64,000 bases of DNA from Solirubrobacter soli DSM 22325. GTDB taxonomy: Bacteria; Actinomycetota; Thermoleophilia; Solirubrobacterales; Solirubrobacteraceae. The stretch spans positions 62,001 to 126,000 of the forward strand of contig NZ_AUIK01000023.1 of assembly GCF_000423665.1 (NCBI RefSeq). Reading direction: 5' to 3'. Under the pieces are notes generated by a model. That model saw only the letters and a program-made list of their open reading frames with translations, did not search any database and had not been told where the DNA came from. How positions within the stretch are numbered: position 1 is the first letter of the stretch; each line of letters starts with the position of its first letter. This document shows positions 52,436 to 61,063 of the stretch, one piece after another. A program made the position numbers and the translations under genes.

Positions 52436-54255
52436 CGGCGCAGGGCGGACTCGGTGCCGCCGAGCGAGCCCGGACCCGCATAGGAGACCGGGCCGCGGGT
52501 CTTGATCCCCGCGCCGCTGGGCGTCTCGTCACGGGCGAGCCGGCGGCGCGCGAACAGCACCCGGATCGTCCCCGCCAGGGCGGACAGCACGCCCGCCAGC
52601 AACAGCGTCGAGGCCAGCCCGGACCCGGTGCCGGCCGCGAGGGCGGCACCCCAGGCGAAGTCGAGCGGCGACAGCCCGAGCGCGAGGCAGTAGTAGACCG
52701 GCACGAGCACGATCGGGACCAACCCGACCAGCACCGCCACGACCGCCGGCCACCCGCGCCAGCCGCCCGCGGAGAACAGCCACAGGTGGGTGGCGAGAAC
52801 GAGCACACCGGCCGCGTAGGGGTTCATCGCCCAGGTAATCGCCGCGAGCGCGCAGATCCACACCCCGGTGGCGACGGCCAATCCGTCGACTCCCGGGACG
52901 GGGCGCCGGCGACGTCCGTCGCCATCGTCCGGCGGCGACGCCGCGCGGGGCAGCAACGCACCGACGAGAAAGCGCATCAGCCAGCACGCGAGCGCGCCCG
53001 CGAGCAGCGCGGAGACCATCGCCACGATCCCGCTCGTGTGGAGCGGATAGAGGCTCGGGAGCACCGGGCCGTCGGGCACCTCGATCACGTCCGCCGCGCC
53101 GAGCGCGCGCAGCCAGAGCCACGCGACCGGGAGCGGGACGGCGGCGACCGCGAGCCACGCGATCCAGGGCGCGATCGGGATGCGGCGCCGGCGGGCGCGG
53201 AAGAACGCGTCCAGCGCCGCGAGCAGCGCGGGCAGCAGCAGCGAGCCGACGATCAGCCGCGCGCCCCAGTCCGGCAGCACGTTGCGCAGGGTGACGATCC
53301 CCTGCGACGCCCCGGCGAAGGCGGGCTCGTCGCGCGGGCCGGCGGCGTCGAGCGCGCCGACCGCGTCCAGCGCGGCCCGCCCGAAGACCTGCAGGCGCTT
53401 GTCGAGGACCTGCTCGTCGGCCTTCGGGCCGCGCTCGCCGGATTCCGAGAGCAGCACCGCGGGAAGGCCTTCGCCGCCGATCGGTCCTTGTGCGGACACC
53501 GCGATCGGCAGCGCGCGGCGCATCCACTGCCCGAACGCGCGCGGCCCGCCCGCGTCGCTGTGGATCTCACGCCGCACGGAGGCCTGCAGCGTGCGTTCCA
53601 GCCCGAGCGGCGTCGGGCCCGACGACTGCGGCCAGCCGACGATCCACGGCTTCGCGAGGCTCGTCCCCGCCATGTCCCCGAGCACGATCACGCCGTCCAC
53701 CTGGCCCGCGGGCTGCGTCTTGGCCCAGGCCCGCGCGCCTTCGAAGCCGGTGGTGGCGCCCGAGGTGGAGACGAGCACCAGCGTCTTGCGCAGCTCGCGC
53801 GACTTCAAGACGCGCGAGAGCTCGAGCAGCGCCGCGGTGCCGGACAGGTTCGCCTGGCCCGCGCCGTCGCGGTTGGCGAGCAGGACGATCCGGCGGTCGG
53901 ACTGCCCCGGGCGGGTCGCGACGACCGTGGTCAGGTCGCGGCCGCGGCTCGGCGTGACGATGCGCCGGACGGTGAAGGGCGCGTTGCCGCTGGTCTCGTC
54001 AGGCGCCTTGAACGTGCGCTCGACCAGGTCGGCCATGCGGTTGTCGTCCGCGGATCCCGGACTGCGGTCGGGAAACGCCTGCGCCAGGCCGCTCAGGGAC
54101 GTGTCGGCGCCGCTGAACGCGCGGGCGCCCTCGAAGACATCCGCGGCCACGGTGCTGCGTGACGGGTCGGGCCGATCCTCGAGCGCGAACGCAGCGACGA
54201 ACAGCGCCACGAGCGCTGGGAGGAAAGCGGTCCGGTACACGCGGGCATCCAGCAC
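52432..54255 (-). CDS. M28-peptidase-like polytopic membrane protein, metal site degenerate
   Basis: This is a protein of about 607 residues. After one N-terminal helix comes an outside domain with the M28 aminopeptidase layout: VVLLANRDGAGQANLSGTAA stands where M28 has the HxD and D metal ligands, and VSTSGATTGFEGARAW stands where EE is expected. The ligands are mostly changed, so it is probably not a peptidase. The C-terminal half has about eight helices. The layout recalls the GPI transamidase subunit GAA1. Starts possible: GTG 54255 (chosen) or TTG 54285. It is coupled to sortase E by a 4-base overlap. Confidence 0.7.
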   Translation of the reverse strand: MLDARVYRTAFLPALVALFVAAFALEDRPDPSRSTVAADVFEGARAFSGADTSLSGLAQAFPDRSPGSADDNRMADLVERTFKAPDETSGNAPFTVRRIVTPSRGRDLTTVVATRPGQSDRRIVLLANRDGAGQANLSGTAALLELSRVLKSRELRKTLVLVSTSGATTGFEGARAWAKTQPAGQVDGVIVLGDMAGTSLAKPWIVGWPQSSGPTPLGLERTLQASVRREIHSDAGGPRAFGQWMRRALPIAVSAQGPIGGEGLPAVLLSESGERGPKADEQVLDKRLQVFGRAALDAVGALDAAGPRDEPAFAGASQGIVTLRNVLPDWGARLIVGSLLLPALLAALDAFFRARRRRIPIAPWIAWLAVAAVPLPVAWLWLRALGAADVIEVPDGPVLPSLYPLHTSGIVAMVSALLAGALACWLMRFLVGALLPRAASPPDDGDGRRRRPVPGVDGLAVATGVWICALAAITWAMNPYAAGVLVLATHLWLFSAGGWRGWPAVVAVLVGLVPIVLVPVYYCLALGLSPLDFAWGAALAAGTGSGLASTLLLAGVLSALAGTIRVLFARRRLARDETPSGAGIKTRGPVSYAGPGSLGGTESALRR

Positions 54256-54307
54256 CTCCGTCGAGGTTAATGCCCACGTCTCCAACTATCCTGTTTTTGC
54301 AAAGGTC

Positions 54308-55018
54308 ATGGCAGACCGGGCTCCCCGAATTCTCCTCGTCGACGACGAGCAGCCGATCCAGACCCTCCTGTCGTTCCCGCTCCAACGTGACGGGTACGAA
54401 GTGGTTCAGGCGGCAGACGGCGCTGAAGCGCTGGCGCGGTTCGACGAGCAGATCTTCGATCTGGTCGTGTTGGACGTGATGCTGCCGCGGATGGACGGCC
54501 TCGAGGTCTGCCGGCGTCTGCGCGCCAAGGGCGAGACCGTCCCGATCATCATGCTCACCGCCAAGTCCGAGGAGATCGACAAGGTCCTCGGCCTCGAGCT
54601 CGGCGCCGACGACTACATCACCAAGCCGTTCTCGATGCGCGAGTTCCGCTCGCGGGTGAAGGCCGCGCTGCGGCGGTCGGGGATGGCGCGCACGGACACC
54701 GACGACGAGCGCCCGATCGACGTCCGCGGCCTGCGGATCGATCCGGGCAAGCGCACGGTCGCCCGTGACGGCGAGGTCGTCGCGACGACCTACGTCGAGT
54801 TCGAGATCCTCGCCGCGCTGGCGCGCTCCCCCGGGCGGGTGTTCACGCGGGACATGCTGCTGGCGCGGGTGTGGGGGGACTCGGCGTATCGCGACCCGCG
54901 CACCATCGACGTCCACATTCGCCACCTGCGGGAGAAGATCGAGGTGGATCCGAAGGAGCCCGAGTACCTGTTCACGGTGCGCGGCGTCGGATACCGCTTC
55001 CGCGACGAGGAGGGGTAG
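54308..55018 (+). CDS. OmpR-family response regulator
   Basis: This is a 236-residue two-component regulator. The receiver has the acidic pair in VDDEQ, phospho-Asp56 in VVLDVMLP and Lys in TKPF. The C-terminal winged helix has RTIDVHIRHLREKI and VRGVGYRF. The ATG at 54308 has AAAGG upstream and a TATCCT -10 at 54287-54292. It is followed by its kinase one base after the stop. By position it probably controls this operon and perhaps the divergent M28-sortase genes. Confidence 0.94.
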   Translation: MADRAPRILLVDDEQPIQTLLSFPLQRDGYEVVQAADGAEALARFDEQIFDLVVLDVMLPRMDGLEVCRRLRAKGETVPIIMLTAKSEEIDKVLGLELGADDYITKPFSMREFRSRVKAALRRSGMARTDTDDERPIDVRGLRIDPGKRTVARDGEVVATTYVEFEILAALARSPGRVFTRDMLLARVWGDSAYRDPRTIDVHIRHLREKIEVDPKEPEYLFTVRGVGYRFRDEEG

Positions 55019-56476
55019 TTGCCTGGGCTGCGGTCCTTGCGCAACCGCCTCGCCGTCATCTTCGCGCTGATCATCATCGGCGCGATCGGGACGATCTACC
55101 TGTCGGTGACGCCTCGCCTGGAGGCGTCGCTGACCTCGCAGCGGCTCGATCTGGTGCGCGCGAGCGCGATCCAGTACACGCCGGACGTCGCCAAGTACCT
55201 GTATCCGCCGCGGGCGTTCTACGACGGCCCACCCCCGGTGCGCGACGGCAAGCGCGACGACAAGCGCATCCTCGTCGACCGCAACACGGCGGTCCGGCGC
55301 TTGGCCGAGCGGATCGGCACCGAGATCATCACGATGTCCGTCCGGCCCGGCGGCGCGTACCTGCTGACGGACTCCACGCCGGACGGCGGCGCCACCAGCC
55401 GCGACGTGCAGGAGGTGACCCGCGAGGCGGCGCGTACGAATCGGCTCGCCTCCGCCGTCGTGACGACGGACAACGGGCGGATGACGCTCGCCGCGATGCC
55501 GATCAAAGACAAGAACGTCAAGGGCGGCCGCTACGTCGCCGTCTTCGCCGACTCCTTGTCGGACGTGCAGGACAACGTCGCGCTGATCCGCCGCCAGGTG
55601 CTGATCTCGGGCGGGATCGCGCTCGTCATCGCGATCCTCGCGGGCTACCTGGTCGCGCGGGCGCTGGCGGCACGCGTGAAGCGGCTCGAGCGGGCGGCGC
55701 GCAAGGTCGCCTCGGGGGACTTCTCGAACCCGATCCGCGCCGACTCCGACGACGAGCTCGGCCAGCTGGCGCGGGCCTTCGACGACATGCAGGCGCAGTT
55801 GGCCCGGCTCGACCGGGCGCGCAAGCAGTTCATCGCCAACGCGTCGCACGAGCTGCGCACCCCCATTTTCAGCTTGGGCGGCTTCCTCGAGCTGCTCGCC
55901 GACGAGGACCTCGACGAGGACACCCGGCGCGCGTTCCTGGCGCAGATCCGCGGGCAGGTCGACCGGATGCGCAACCTGGCGGTCGAGCTGCTGGATCTCT
56001 CCCGGCTCGAGGCCGGCGCTTTGGAGCTGCGCCCCGAGCCGACGGACGTGGGCCAGCTCGCGCGCGAGGTCGCGGCCGAGTTCACGCCCGCGGCCGCGCA
56101 GCACGACTCCAACGTCACGTTGAGCCTGCGGGCGGAGCCGATCGAGCTCGACTGCGACCCCGAGCGCGTCGCCCAGGTGCTCCGGATCCTGCTCGACAAC
56201 GCGCTGCGCCACACCCCGCCCGGGACCGGGGTTCAAGTTTCAGCCGCCCGCTCCAACGGGCACGTTCGGCTCGAGGTCACCGACGCCGGACTAGGGATCA
56301 AGCGCCAGAACATGCCCCACATCTTCGAGCCGTTCTTCACCTCCAACGAGCAGGCCGCGGGCGGCGCCGGGCTCGGCTTGGCCATCGCCCGCGAGCTGGC
56401 GGAGCGCATGCACGGTCGCCTCACCGTCCGCTCCGGCCCGGGCCGCACGACCTTCTCGCTGGTCCTGCCGTCATGA
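55019..56476 (+). CDS. Sensor histidine kinase
   Basis: This 485-residue membrane kinase has helices at about 10-30 and 196-216 flanking an external sensor of about 165 residues. A HAMP domain follows, then the H-box NASHELRTPIFSLG with His277. The ATPase domain has N-box DNALRHTPPG, DAGLGIKRQ and GLGLAIARELAE. The start is a TTG at 55019 with GAGGAGG just upstream. It is partner to the regulator before it. The stop overlaps the ATG of the HtrA gene, so the protease is likely part of the same stress response. Confidence 0.94.
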   Translation: MPGLRSLRNRLAVIFALIIIGAIGTIYLSVTPRLEASLTSQRLDLVRASAIQYTPDVAKYLYPPRAFYDGPPPVRDGKRDDKRILVDRNTAVRRLAERIGTEIITMSVRPGGAYLLTDSTPDGGATSRDVQEVTREAARTNRLASAVVTTDNGRMTLAAMPIKDKNVKGGRYVAVFADSLSDVQDNVALIRRQVLISGGIALVIAILAGYLVARALAARVKRLERAARKVASGDFSNPIRADSDDELGQLARAFDDMQAQLARLDRARKQFIANASHELRTPIFSLGGFLELLADEDLDEDTRRAFLAQIRGQVDRMRNLAVELLDLSRLEAGALELRPEPTDVGQLAREVAAEFTPAAAQHDSNVTLSLRAEPIELDCDPERVAQVLRILLDNALRHTPPGTGVQVSAARSNGHVRLEVTDAGLGIKRQNMPHIFEPFFTSNEQAAGGAGLGLAIARELAERMHGRLTVRSGPGRTTFSLVLPS

Positions 56477-57585
56477 GACGGCTCGCGCTCGCCTGCGCGG
56501 TCGTCCTGCTTGCCGGCTGCGGCGACAAGGCCAAGCCCTCCGCGACGCCGGCGCCGTCCTCGCGCGACGAGGTCGTCGCGTCGATCGGCGCCGAGGGCGG
56601 ATTCGACGCGCAGAAGATCTACACGGACGAGGCGCCGGGCGTGGTCACGGTGCTCTCGCAGTTCGGCTCGGAGGGCGGCGAGGGCTCAGGGTTCGTGCTC
56701 AATGACGACGGCGAGATCGTCACCAACGCGCATGTCGTGACGACCGGCGAGGGGTCGGCGCTCAAGCGCGCGTCCGCGGTGTACGTCGAGTTCGCGGACG
56801 GCAATCGGGTCGGCGCGAAGGTGCTCGGGACCGATCCCAACGCGGACGTCGCGCTGCTACGGGTCGACACGAAGGGCCTGACGCTGCGGCCGCTGCCGCT
56901 CGGCGACAGCGAGAAGGTCTCCGTGGGCGAGCCGGTGGCGGCGATCGGGTCTCCATTCGGACAGGCGCAGTCGATGTCGGTGGGGATCGTCTCGGCCGTC
57001 GATCGCTCGGTCGCGTCGTTGACGGACTTCGCGATCTCGGGCGCGATCCAGACCGACGCCGCGATCAACCCGGGGAACTCGGGCGGGCCGCTGGTCGGCT
57101 CCGACGGGCGGGTGATCGGGATCAACCAGCAGATCCAGTCGCGTTCGGGCGGGGGCGAGGGCGTCGGGTTCGCGGTGCCGATCGACGTCGTCAAGCGCTC
57201 CGTCGGGCAGCTGCGCGACGAGGGCCGGGCGCGCTACGCGTATCTCGGCGTCTCCTCGGTCCCGCTGTATCCGCAGCTCGTCGAGCACTTCGGGCTCAAG
57301 GCGGCCAAGGGCGTGTGGGTGCAGCAGGTCGTGGCGGGCGGGCCGGCGGCCAAGGCGGGGGTGCGCGGCGGCAACGGGCAGGAGGTCTTCCAGGGCCAGC
57401 CGTTCGCCCGCGGCGGCGACGTCATCACCAAGGTCGGCGACCTCGCCGTGACCAACTCCGACGACCTCGCGACGGCGATCGCGAAGTTCAAGCCAGGCGA
57501 CAAGGCGTCGGTCGAGATCCACCGCGGCGGCGAGACGAAGACCGTCCAGGTCGAGCTCGGCGAGCGCCCGGACGCCGCGCGGTAA
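56473..57585 (+). CDS. HtrA/DegP-type serine protease lipoprotein with PDZ domain
   Basis: This is a 370-residue secreted protease. The lipobox is LLAGC with Cys16. The triad is His87 (TNAHVV), Asp126 (NADVALLR) and Ser203 (NPGNSGGPL). A PDZ domain follows from about 265 (GVWVQQVVAGGPAAKAGV), with a short insert (GGNGQEVFQGQPFARGG). The ATG overlaps the kinase stop. It degrades or refolds misfolded envelope proteins in known homologues. Confidence 0.94.
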   Translation: MRRLALACAVVLLAGCGDKAKPSATPAPSSRDEVVASIGAEGGFDAQKIYTDEAPGVVTVLSQFGSEGGEGSGFVLNDDGEIVTNAHVVTTGEGSALKRASAVYVEFADGNRVGAKVLGTDPNADVALLRVDTKGLTLRPLPLGDSEKVSVGEPVAAIGSPFGQAQSMSVGIVSAVDRSVASLTDFAISGAIQTDAAINPGNSGGPLVGSDGRVIGINQQIQSRSGGGEGVGFAVPIDVVKRSVGQLRDEGRARYAYLGVSSVPLYPQLVEHFGLKAAKGVWVQQVVAGGPAAKAGVRGGNGQEVFQGQPFARGGDVITKVGDLAVTNSDDLATAIAKFKPGDKASVEIHRGGETKTVQVELGERPDAAR

Positions 57586-57615
57586 TTGCCGCGCATGGAA
57601 CGGCCTCCGTCCGGA

Positions 57616-57621
57616 TAAGGT
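57616..57621 (+). promoter_or_regulatory. Leaderless-type -10 box before the GT20 gene
   Basis: TAAGGT ends 8 bases before the ATG at 57630, with no ribosome site in between. Confidence 0.4.
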
Positions 57622-57629
57622 CAGAGTCC

Positions 57630-59099
57630 ATGACCGAGCAACCGCCCCTGGTCCTGGTCTCCAACCGAGGCCCGGTGACCTACCAGGACGACGGGTCGGT
57701 CAAGCGCGGCACCGGCGGGCTCGTGACCGCTCTTACCGGCCTGGCGTCCCACCGCGACGCGATCTGGATCGCGTCCGCGATGACCGAGAGCGACGTCGAG
57801 GTCGCCCGCGAGCACGGCGGCAAGCCGTTCGCGGTCGAAGCCCCCGAGGGCGGCTCCTTCCGCGTGCGCTTCGTCGAGTCCGACGACGAGGCCTACGACC
57901 GCTTCTACAACATCATCGCCAACCCGATGCTGTGGTTCATCCAGCACTACCTCTGGGACCTCAGCAACGCGCCGGACATCCGCCGGCACGAGGTGGTCGC
58001 CTTCCAGGAGGGCTACCAGCGCGTCAACCGCGACCTCGCCGAGGCGGTCGTCGATGAGATCGAAGGCCAGGACGAGCCCGTCGTCATGGTCCACGACTAC
58101 CACCTCTACACGCTGCCCGCGATGGTCCGCGAGGCGCGCCCGGACGTCTTCCTGCACCACTTCGTCCACATCCCGTGGACGCAGCCGGACGCCTGGCGGG
58201 TGCTGCCGACGAAGATCCGCGAGGAGATCTACCACGGCCTGCTGGCCAACGACATCATCGGCTTCCACACGCAGTCCTACCAGCGCAACTTCCTGCAGTG
58301 CTGCCGGGATCTGCTGGACCTCGAGGTGTCGTTCTCAGACGGCGTCGTCGTGGTCGACGGGCGCGAGGTGTGGGTCCGGGCCTACCCGCTGCCGATCGAC
58401 TACGAGGCCACCCGGGCCGTCGCCCGCCGGCCGCGGGTGCGGGAGTTCGAGGAGCGCGTGCTGGCCCGGCGGCGCGAGTACTCGATCCTGCGCGTCGACC
58501 GCGCTGATCTGAGCAAGAACGTCCTGCGCGGTTTCACGGCGTTCGACATCTTCTTGGAGCAGCACCCGGAGTTCTCGGAGCGGATCACCTTCACCGCCCA
58601 GCTGATGCCGTCGCGGACGGACGTCCCCGAGTACGCCGAGTACCTGGAGAAGATCGAGGCGCTGGTCGCCGTGGTCAACCACCGCCACGGCACGCCGGAC
58701 TGGATGCCGATCGACCTCAAGTTGCGCGACGACCTCGACGAGGCCGTCGCCTCGTACAAGCACTACGACGTGATGATGGTCAACGCGATGTTCGACGGCA
58801 TGAACCTCGTGGCCAAGGAAGGACCGCTGGTCAACGAGCGCCACGGCGTGTCGATCCTCTCCGAGAACACCGGCGCCCACGAGGAGCTCGGCGAGTTCGC
58901 GCTGTCCGTGAACCCCTTCGACGTCCAAGAGCTCGCCGACGCCATCCACTCCGCGCTGGTGATGAGCCCCGAGGCCCGCGAGCGTCGCGCCCGCGGCCTG
59001 AAGGAGATCGTCACCTCCCGCGACCCGGGCGACTGGATCGACGAGCAGATCGCCGACATCCGCGCCAAGGCCGGCACGGCCTCCCCCACGCACACCTAG
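57630..59099 (+). CDS. otsA: Trehalose-6-phosphate synthase (GT20)
   Basis: This 489-residue glycosyltransferase transfers glucose to glucose-6-phosphate. VSNRGPVTYQDDG and GTGGLVTALTGL form the acceptor loop, VHDYHLYTLP is the core signature, and MVNAMFDGMNLVAKEG binds the nucleotide sugar. LSENTGAHEEL is also typical. No phosphatase (OtsB) domain or gene is adjacent, so the phosphatase must be elsewhere. Glucosylglycerol-phosphate synthase is an alternative within GT20. Its TAG shares CTAG with the stop of the convergent gene. Confidence 0.88.
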   Translation: MTEQPPLVLVSNRGPVTYQDDGSVKRGTGGLVTALTGLASHRDAIWIASAMTESDVEVAREHGGKPFAVEAPEGGSFRVRFVESDDEAYDRFYNIIANPMLWFIQHYLWDLSNAPDIRRHEVVAFQEGYQRVNRDLAEAVVDEIEGQDEPVVMVHDYHLYTLPAMVREARPDVFLHHFVHIPWTQPDAWRVLPTKIREEIYHGLLANDIIGFHTQSYQRNFLQCCRDLLDLEVSFSDGVVVVDGREVWVRAYPLPIDYEATRAVARRPRVREFEERVLARRREYSILRVDRADLSKNVLRGFTAFDIFLEQHPEFSERITFTAQLMPSRTDVPEYAEYLEKIEALVAVVNHRHGTPDWMPIDLKLRDDLDEAVASYKHYDVMMVNAMFDGMNLVAKEGPLVNERHGVSILSENTGAHEELGEFALSVNPFDVQELADAIHSALVMSPEARERRARGLKEIVTSRDPGDWIDEQIADIRAKAGTASPTHT

Positions 59100-59740
59100 C
59101 GCGCCCCTTCGAAGCCGAACTCCCCCCCGCCGGCGGGCGACGGCCGCGCGGGCACACGCGGCGACGGCGCGGGCGTACGAGGCGCCTCACCTCCGCGCGA
59201 GGTACGCCGCTCCACGGCTGGGCGATCCCGCTGCACGCGCCGCTTGGCCGCAGCGCGTCGCCGCTCGGCCGCCCGCCGCTTGGCCGCAGCGCGTCGCCGC
59301 TCGGCCGCCCGCCGCTTGGCCGCAGCGCGTCGCCGCTCGGCCGCCCGCCGCTTCGCCGCGGCCCGCCGTCTCTCGGCCGCCCGCTTCACCGCGGCCCGCC
59401 GGTGCTCCGCGGCCCGCGGTCTCTCGGCCGCGCGCCGCTCCGCCGCGCGCCGCCGCTCCGCGCTCCTCTCCCGCGCGCGTGGCTGCTCCGCGGCCCGCCG
59501 TCTCTCGGCCGCGCGCCGCCCTGCCTCGCGCTCGGCGCGCGGGTCGGCCCCGCTCCGGGCGCCCCCGTCCGCGCCGCGCGTGCTCGCGCGACCCTCTCCG
59601 CCCGCGACCAGCGGGCGGGGCTCGTCGGGTGGCAGCTCGGGGGAGGAAGGGGAGACGATCGCCGTCGCCACGACGGCCAGGACGGCGAGGGTGAGGGCCA
59701 CGTTGGACCACCGGATGCGTCGGAGGACGTCGCGGCGCAT
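59096..59740 (-). CDS. Membrane-anchored Arg/Ala-rich repeat protein
   Basis: This is a 214-residue protein of unknown function. One helix near residues 13-30 (VALTLAVLAVVATAIV) is followed by a Pro-rich linker. A long basic Arg/Ala region holds 12-residue repeats (RRRAAAKRRAAE), and a Pro-rich end follows. The repeats would form a charged single alpha-helix or coiled coil outside or inside the membrane. The ATG at 59740 is the likely start. Because the composition is so biased, a chance open frame cannot be fully ruled out. Confidence 0.6.
   Translation of the reverse strand: MRRDVLRRIRWSNVALTLAVLAVVATAIVSPSSPELPPDEPRPLVAGGEGRASTRGADGGARSGADPRAEREAGRRAAERRRAAEQPRARERSAERRRAAERRAAERPRAAEHRRAAVKRAAERRRAAAKRRAAERRRAAAKRRAAERRRAAAKRRAAERRRAAAKRRVQRDRPAVERRTSRGGEAPRTPAPSPRVPARPSPAGGGEFGFEGAR
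59235..59380. repeat. 36-base tandem repeats
   Basis: The unit CGCCGCTTGGCCGCAGCGCG recurs every 36 bases (anchor CTT at 59243, 59279, 59315, 59351), four copies, then decays. It codes for the 12-residue Arg/Ala units of the gene at 59096. Confidence 0.85.
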
Positions 59741-59799
59741 GCTTCTGGTAGGCCGTGGGGCGGGTCGGTTCGCCCCACGTTGCTACCGTGAGGGCCGCA

Positions 59800-60174
59800 A
59801 TGGCGAGCGGACAGCACATCTACGACCTCACGCTGCTCCTCGACCCGGCCGTGGAGGCCGAGCGTCGTGAGCAGATCGTGGCGGACATCGCGGACCTTAT
59901 CGATCGCACCGGCGAATTCATCGGACGGCACGACTGGGGTTCCCGTCAGACCGCCTATGAGGTGCGCAAGAAGGCCGAAGCGGACTACCACCTCATCCAG
60001 TTCCGGGGTGCGAACGAGCTGCTCGAGCAGCTCGACCACAACCTGAAGATCACGGACGGCGTCCTGCGCCACCGGATCATCAAGCTCCGGCCCGGCACGC
60101 CCGAGCCGCCGGACCTGCGCCCGTCGGCCACGCCGACGCAGGCTCCGCCCGAGCCGGCCCCCGCAGAGCTTTAG
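59800..60174 (+). CDS. rpsF: 30S ribosomal protein S6
   Basis: This is a 124-residue protein of the small subunit platform that pairs with S18. YDLTLLLDPAVEAE opens the ferredoxin-like fold, with AYEVRKKAEADYHLIQF in the middle. It has a Pro/Ala-rich tail. The ATG at 59800 is preceded by GAGGG and, 10 bases upstream, TACCGT. A clear terminator follows. The usual next gene, ssb, is present but on the other strand. Confidence 0.95.
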   Translation: MASGQHIYDLTLLLDPAVEAERREQIVADIADLIDRTGEFIGRHDWGSRQTAYEVRKKAEADYHLIQFRGANELLEQLDHNLKITDGVLRHRIIKLRPGTPEPPDLRPSATPTQAPPEPAPAEL

Positions 60175-60177
60175 CCA

Positions 60178-60200
60178 ACGCGCCCTCCGGGGCGCGTTTT
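60178..60200 (+). terminator. rpsF terminator
   Basis: ACGCGCCC (60178-60185) pairs with GGGCGCGT (60190-60197) around TCCG, followed by a T-run. It is a typical intrinsic terminator for the plus strand. Confidence 0.85.
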
Positions 60201-60261
60201 CGTTGGGGGTGCGTGACGAAACTTGCCTGTCGGGACGGTTTCGTAACGCACGTCCACACGC

Positions 60262-60291
60262 AAACGAAAGGGCCGCTCTCCCGAGCGGCCC
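60262..60291 (-). terminator. ssb terminator
   Basis: Read on the minus strand, GGGCCGCTC and GAGCGGCCC pair around a 4-base loop and run into TTTCGTTT. It lies just after the ssb stop. Confidence 0.82.
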
Positions 60292-60320
60292 CTGACCTGC
60301 GACGCGGTGTGCGCGAGCGG

Positions 60321-60809
60321 CTAGAACGGGATGTCGTCGTCCGCCGGCGGCGCCGGGCGGCCGCCACCCACGGGCTGCGGCGCGAAGTCCGACGTGTCAG
60401 CCGGGACGTCGGAGTGCGGAGCGAAGCCGTTGTTGTACTGCTGGCCGCCGCCGCCGTTGCCGCCGTTGTCGTCGCGGCCGCCGAGGAACTGGACGGACTC
60501 GGCGATGATCTCGATCGCCTCGCGCTTGTTGCCGCTCTGGTCCTGCCACTCGCGCCAGTCGAGACGGCCGTCGATGCAGACCGGGCGGCCCTTGGCGAGG
60601 AAGCGGGCGCAGTTCTCGCCCTGGGCGCCCCAGACGGTGACGCTGAAGTAGTTGGGCTTGTCGACCCACTCGCCCGACTGATCGCGGCGACGTGAGTTGG
60701 ACGCGATGCGAAGACTGCAGACCGACGTGCCGGACTGCAGCGACCGAAGCTCCGGGTCGCGCGTGAGGTTCCCTGTGAGAACCACGCGATTGATGTTGCT
60801 TGCCGCCAT
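60321..60809 (-). CDS. ssb: Single-stranded DNA-binding protein
   Basis: This is a 162-residue protein with an N-terminal OB fold (MAASNINRVVLTGNLTRDPE, WVDKPNYFSVTVWG), a Gly/Asn-rich linker and the acidic DDDIPF tip that docks repair proteins. The ATG at 60807-60809 has AGGAG 10 bases upstream, so a longer frame is rejected. It is inverted relative to rpsF, rpsR and rplI, which normally form one operon with it. It has its own terminator. Confidence 0.95.
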   Translation of the reverse strand: MAASNINRVVLTGNLTRDPELRSLQSGTSVCSLRIASNSRRRDQSGEWVDKPNYFSVTVWGAQGENCARFLAKGRPVCIDGRLDWREWQDQSGNKREAIEIIAESVQFLGGRDDNGGNGGGGQQYNNGFAPHSDVPADTSDFAPQPVGGGRPAPPADDDIPF

Positions 60810-61063
60810 GCCGGCTGGCTCCTTTCCAGACTCTCTAAGACCTGCGGTCGAGTCTACGGGCGCCTTCGGAGAGATCCGGCCAACCACGCCGGTTTCTCCG
60901 CAGAAAAGTCACACTCTTGTTGCGAACCAAGACTGTCTAGCGCGAAAGGCGGACGGAACGAAGGAGTCCGCTACCCTCTCTGGCTGCGCCGAACCCGGCG
61001 CAATGGCCTCGTGCGCGCGGGGCGCGCATCCGAAGAGTCAGCAGCTAGAGAGGTTTTTCAACA
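60810..61063. promoter_or_regulatory. ssb/rpsR divergent region with rpsR leader hairpins
   Basis: This gap of 254 bases holds the ssb ribosome site on one side and the rpsR leader on the other. A TACCCT (60972-60977) is a likely -10 for rpsR. Its leader has two tandem perfect hairpins, 60985-61002 (7 pairs, loop AACC) and 61012-61028 (7 pairs, loop GGG), followed by AGAGAGG. Leader-based control by S18 or S6-S18 is possible. No gene was found here. Confidence 0.5.

Noticed and set aside
52786..54162. 458-residue plus-strand frame antisense to the M28-like gene
   Set aside because: Arg/Gly/Ala-rich shadow without domains; the minus-strand frame has clear helices and overlaps the sortase gene correctly.
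59235..59380. 36-base repeats considered as a CRISPR array
   Set aside because: The repeats are head-to-tail with no spacers and keep one reading frame.
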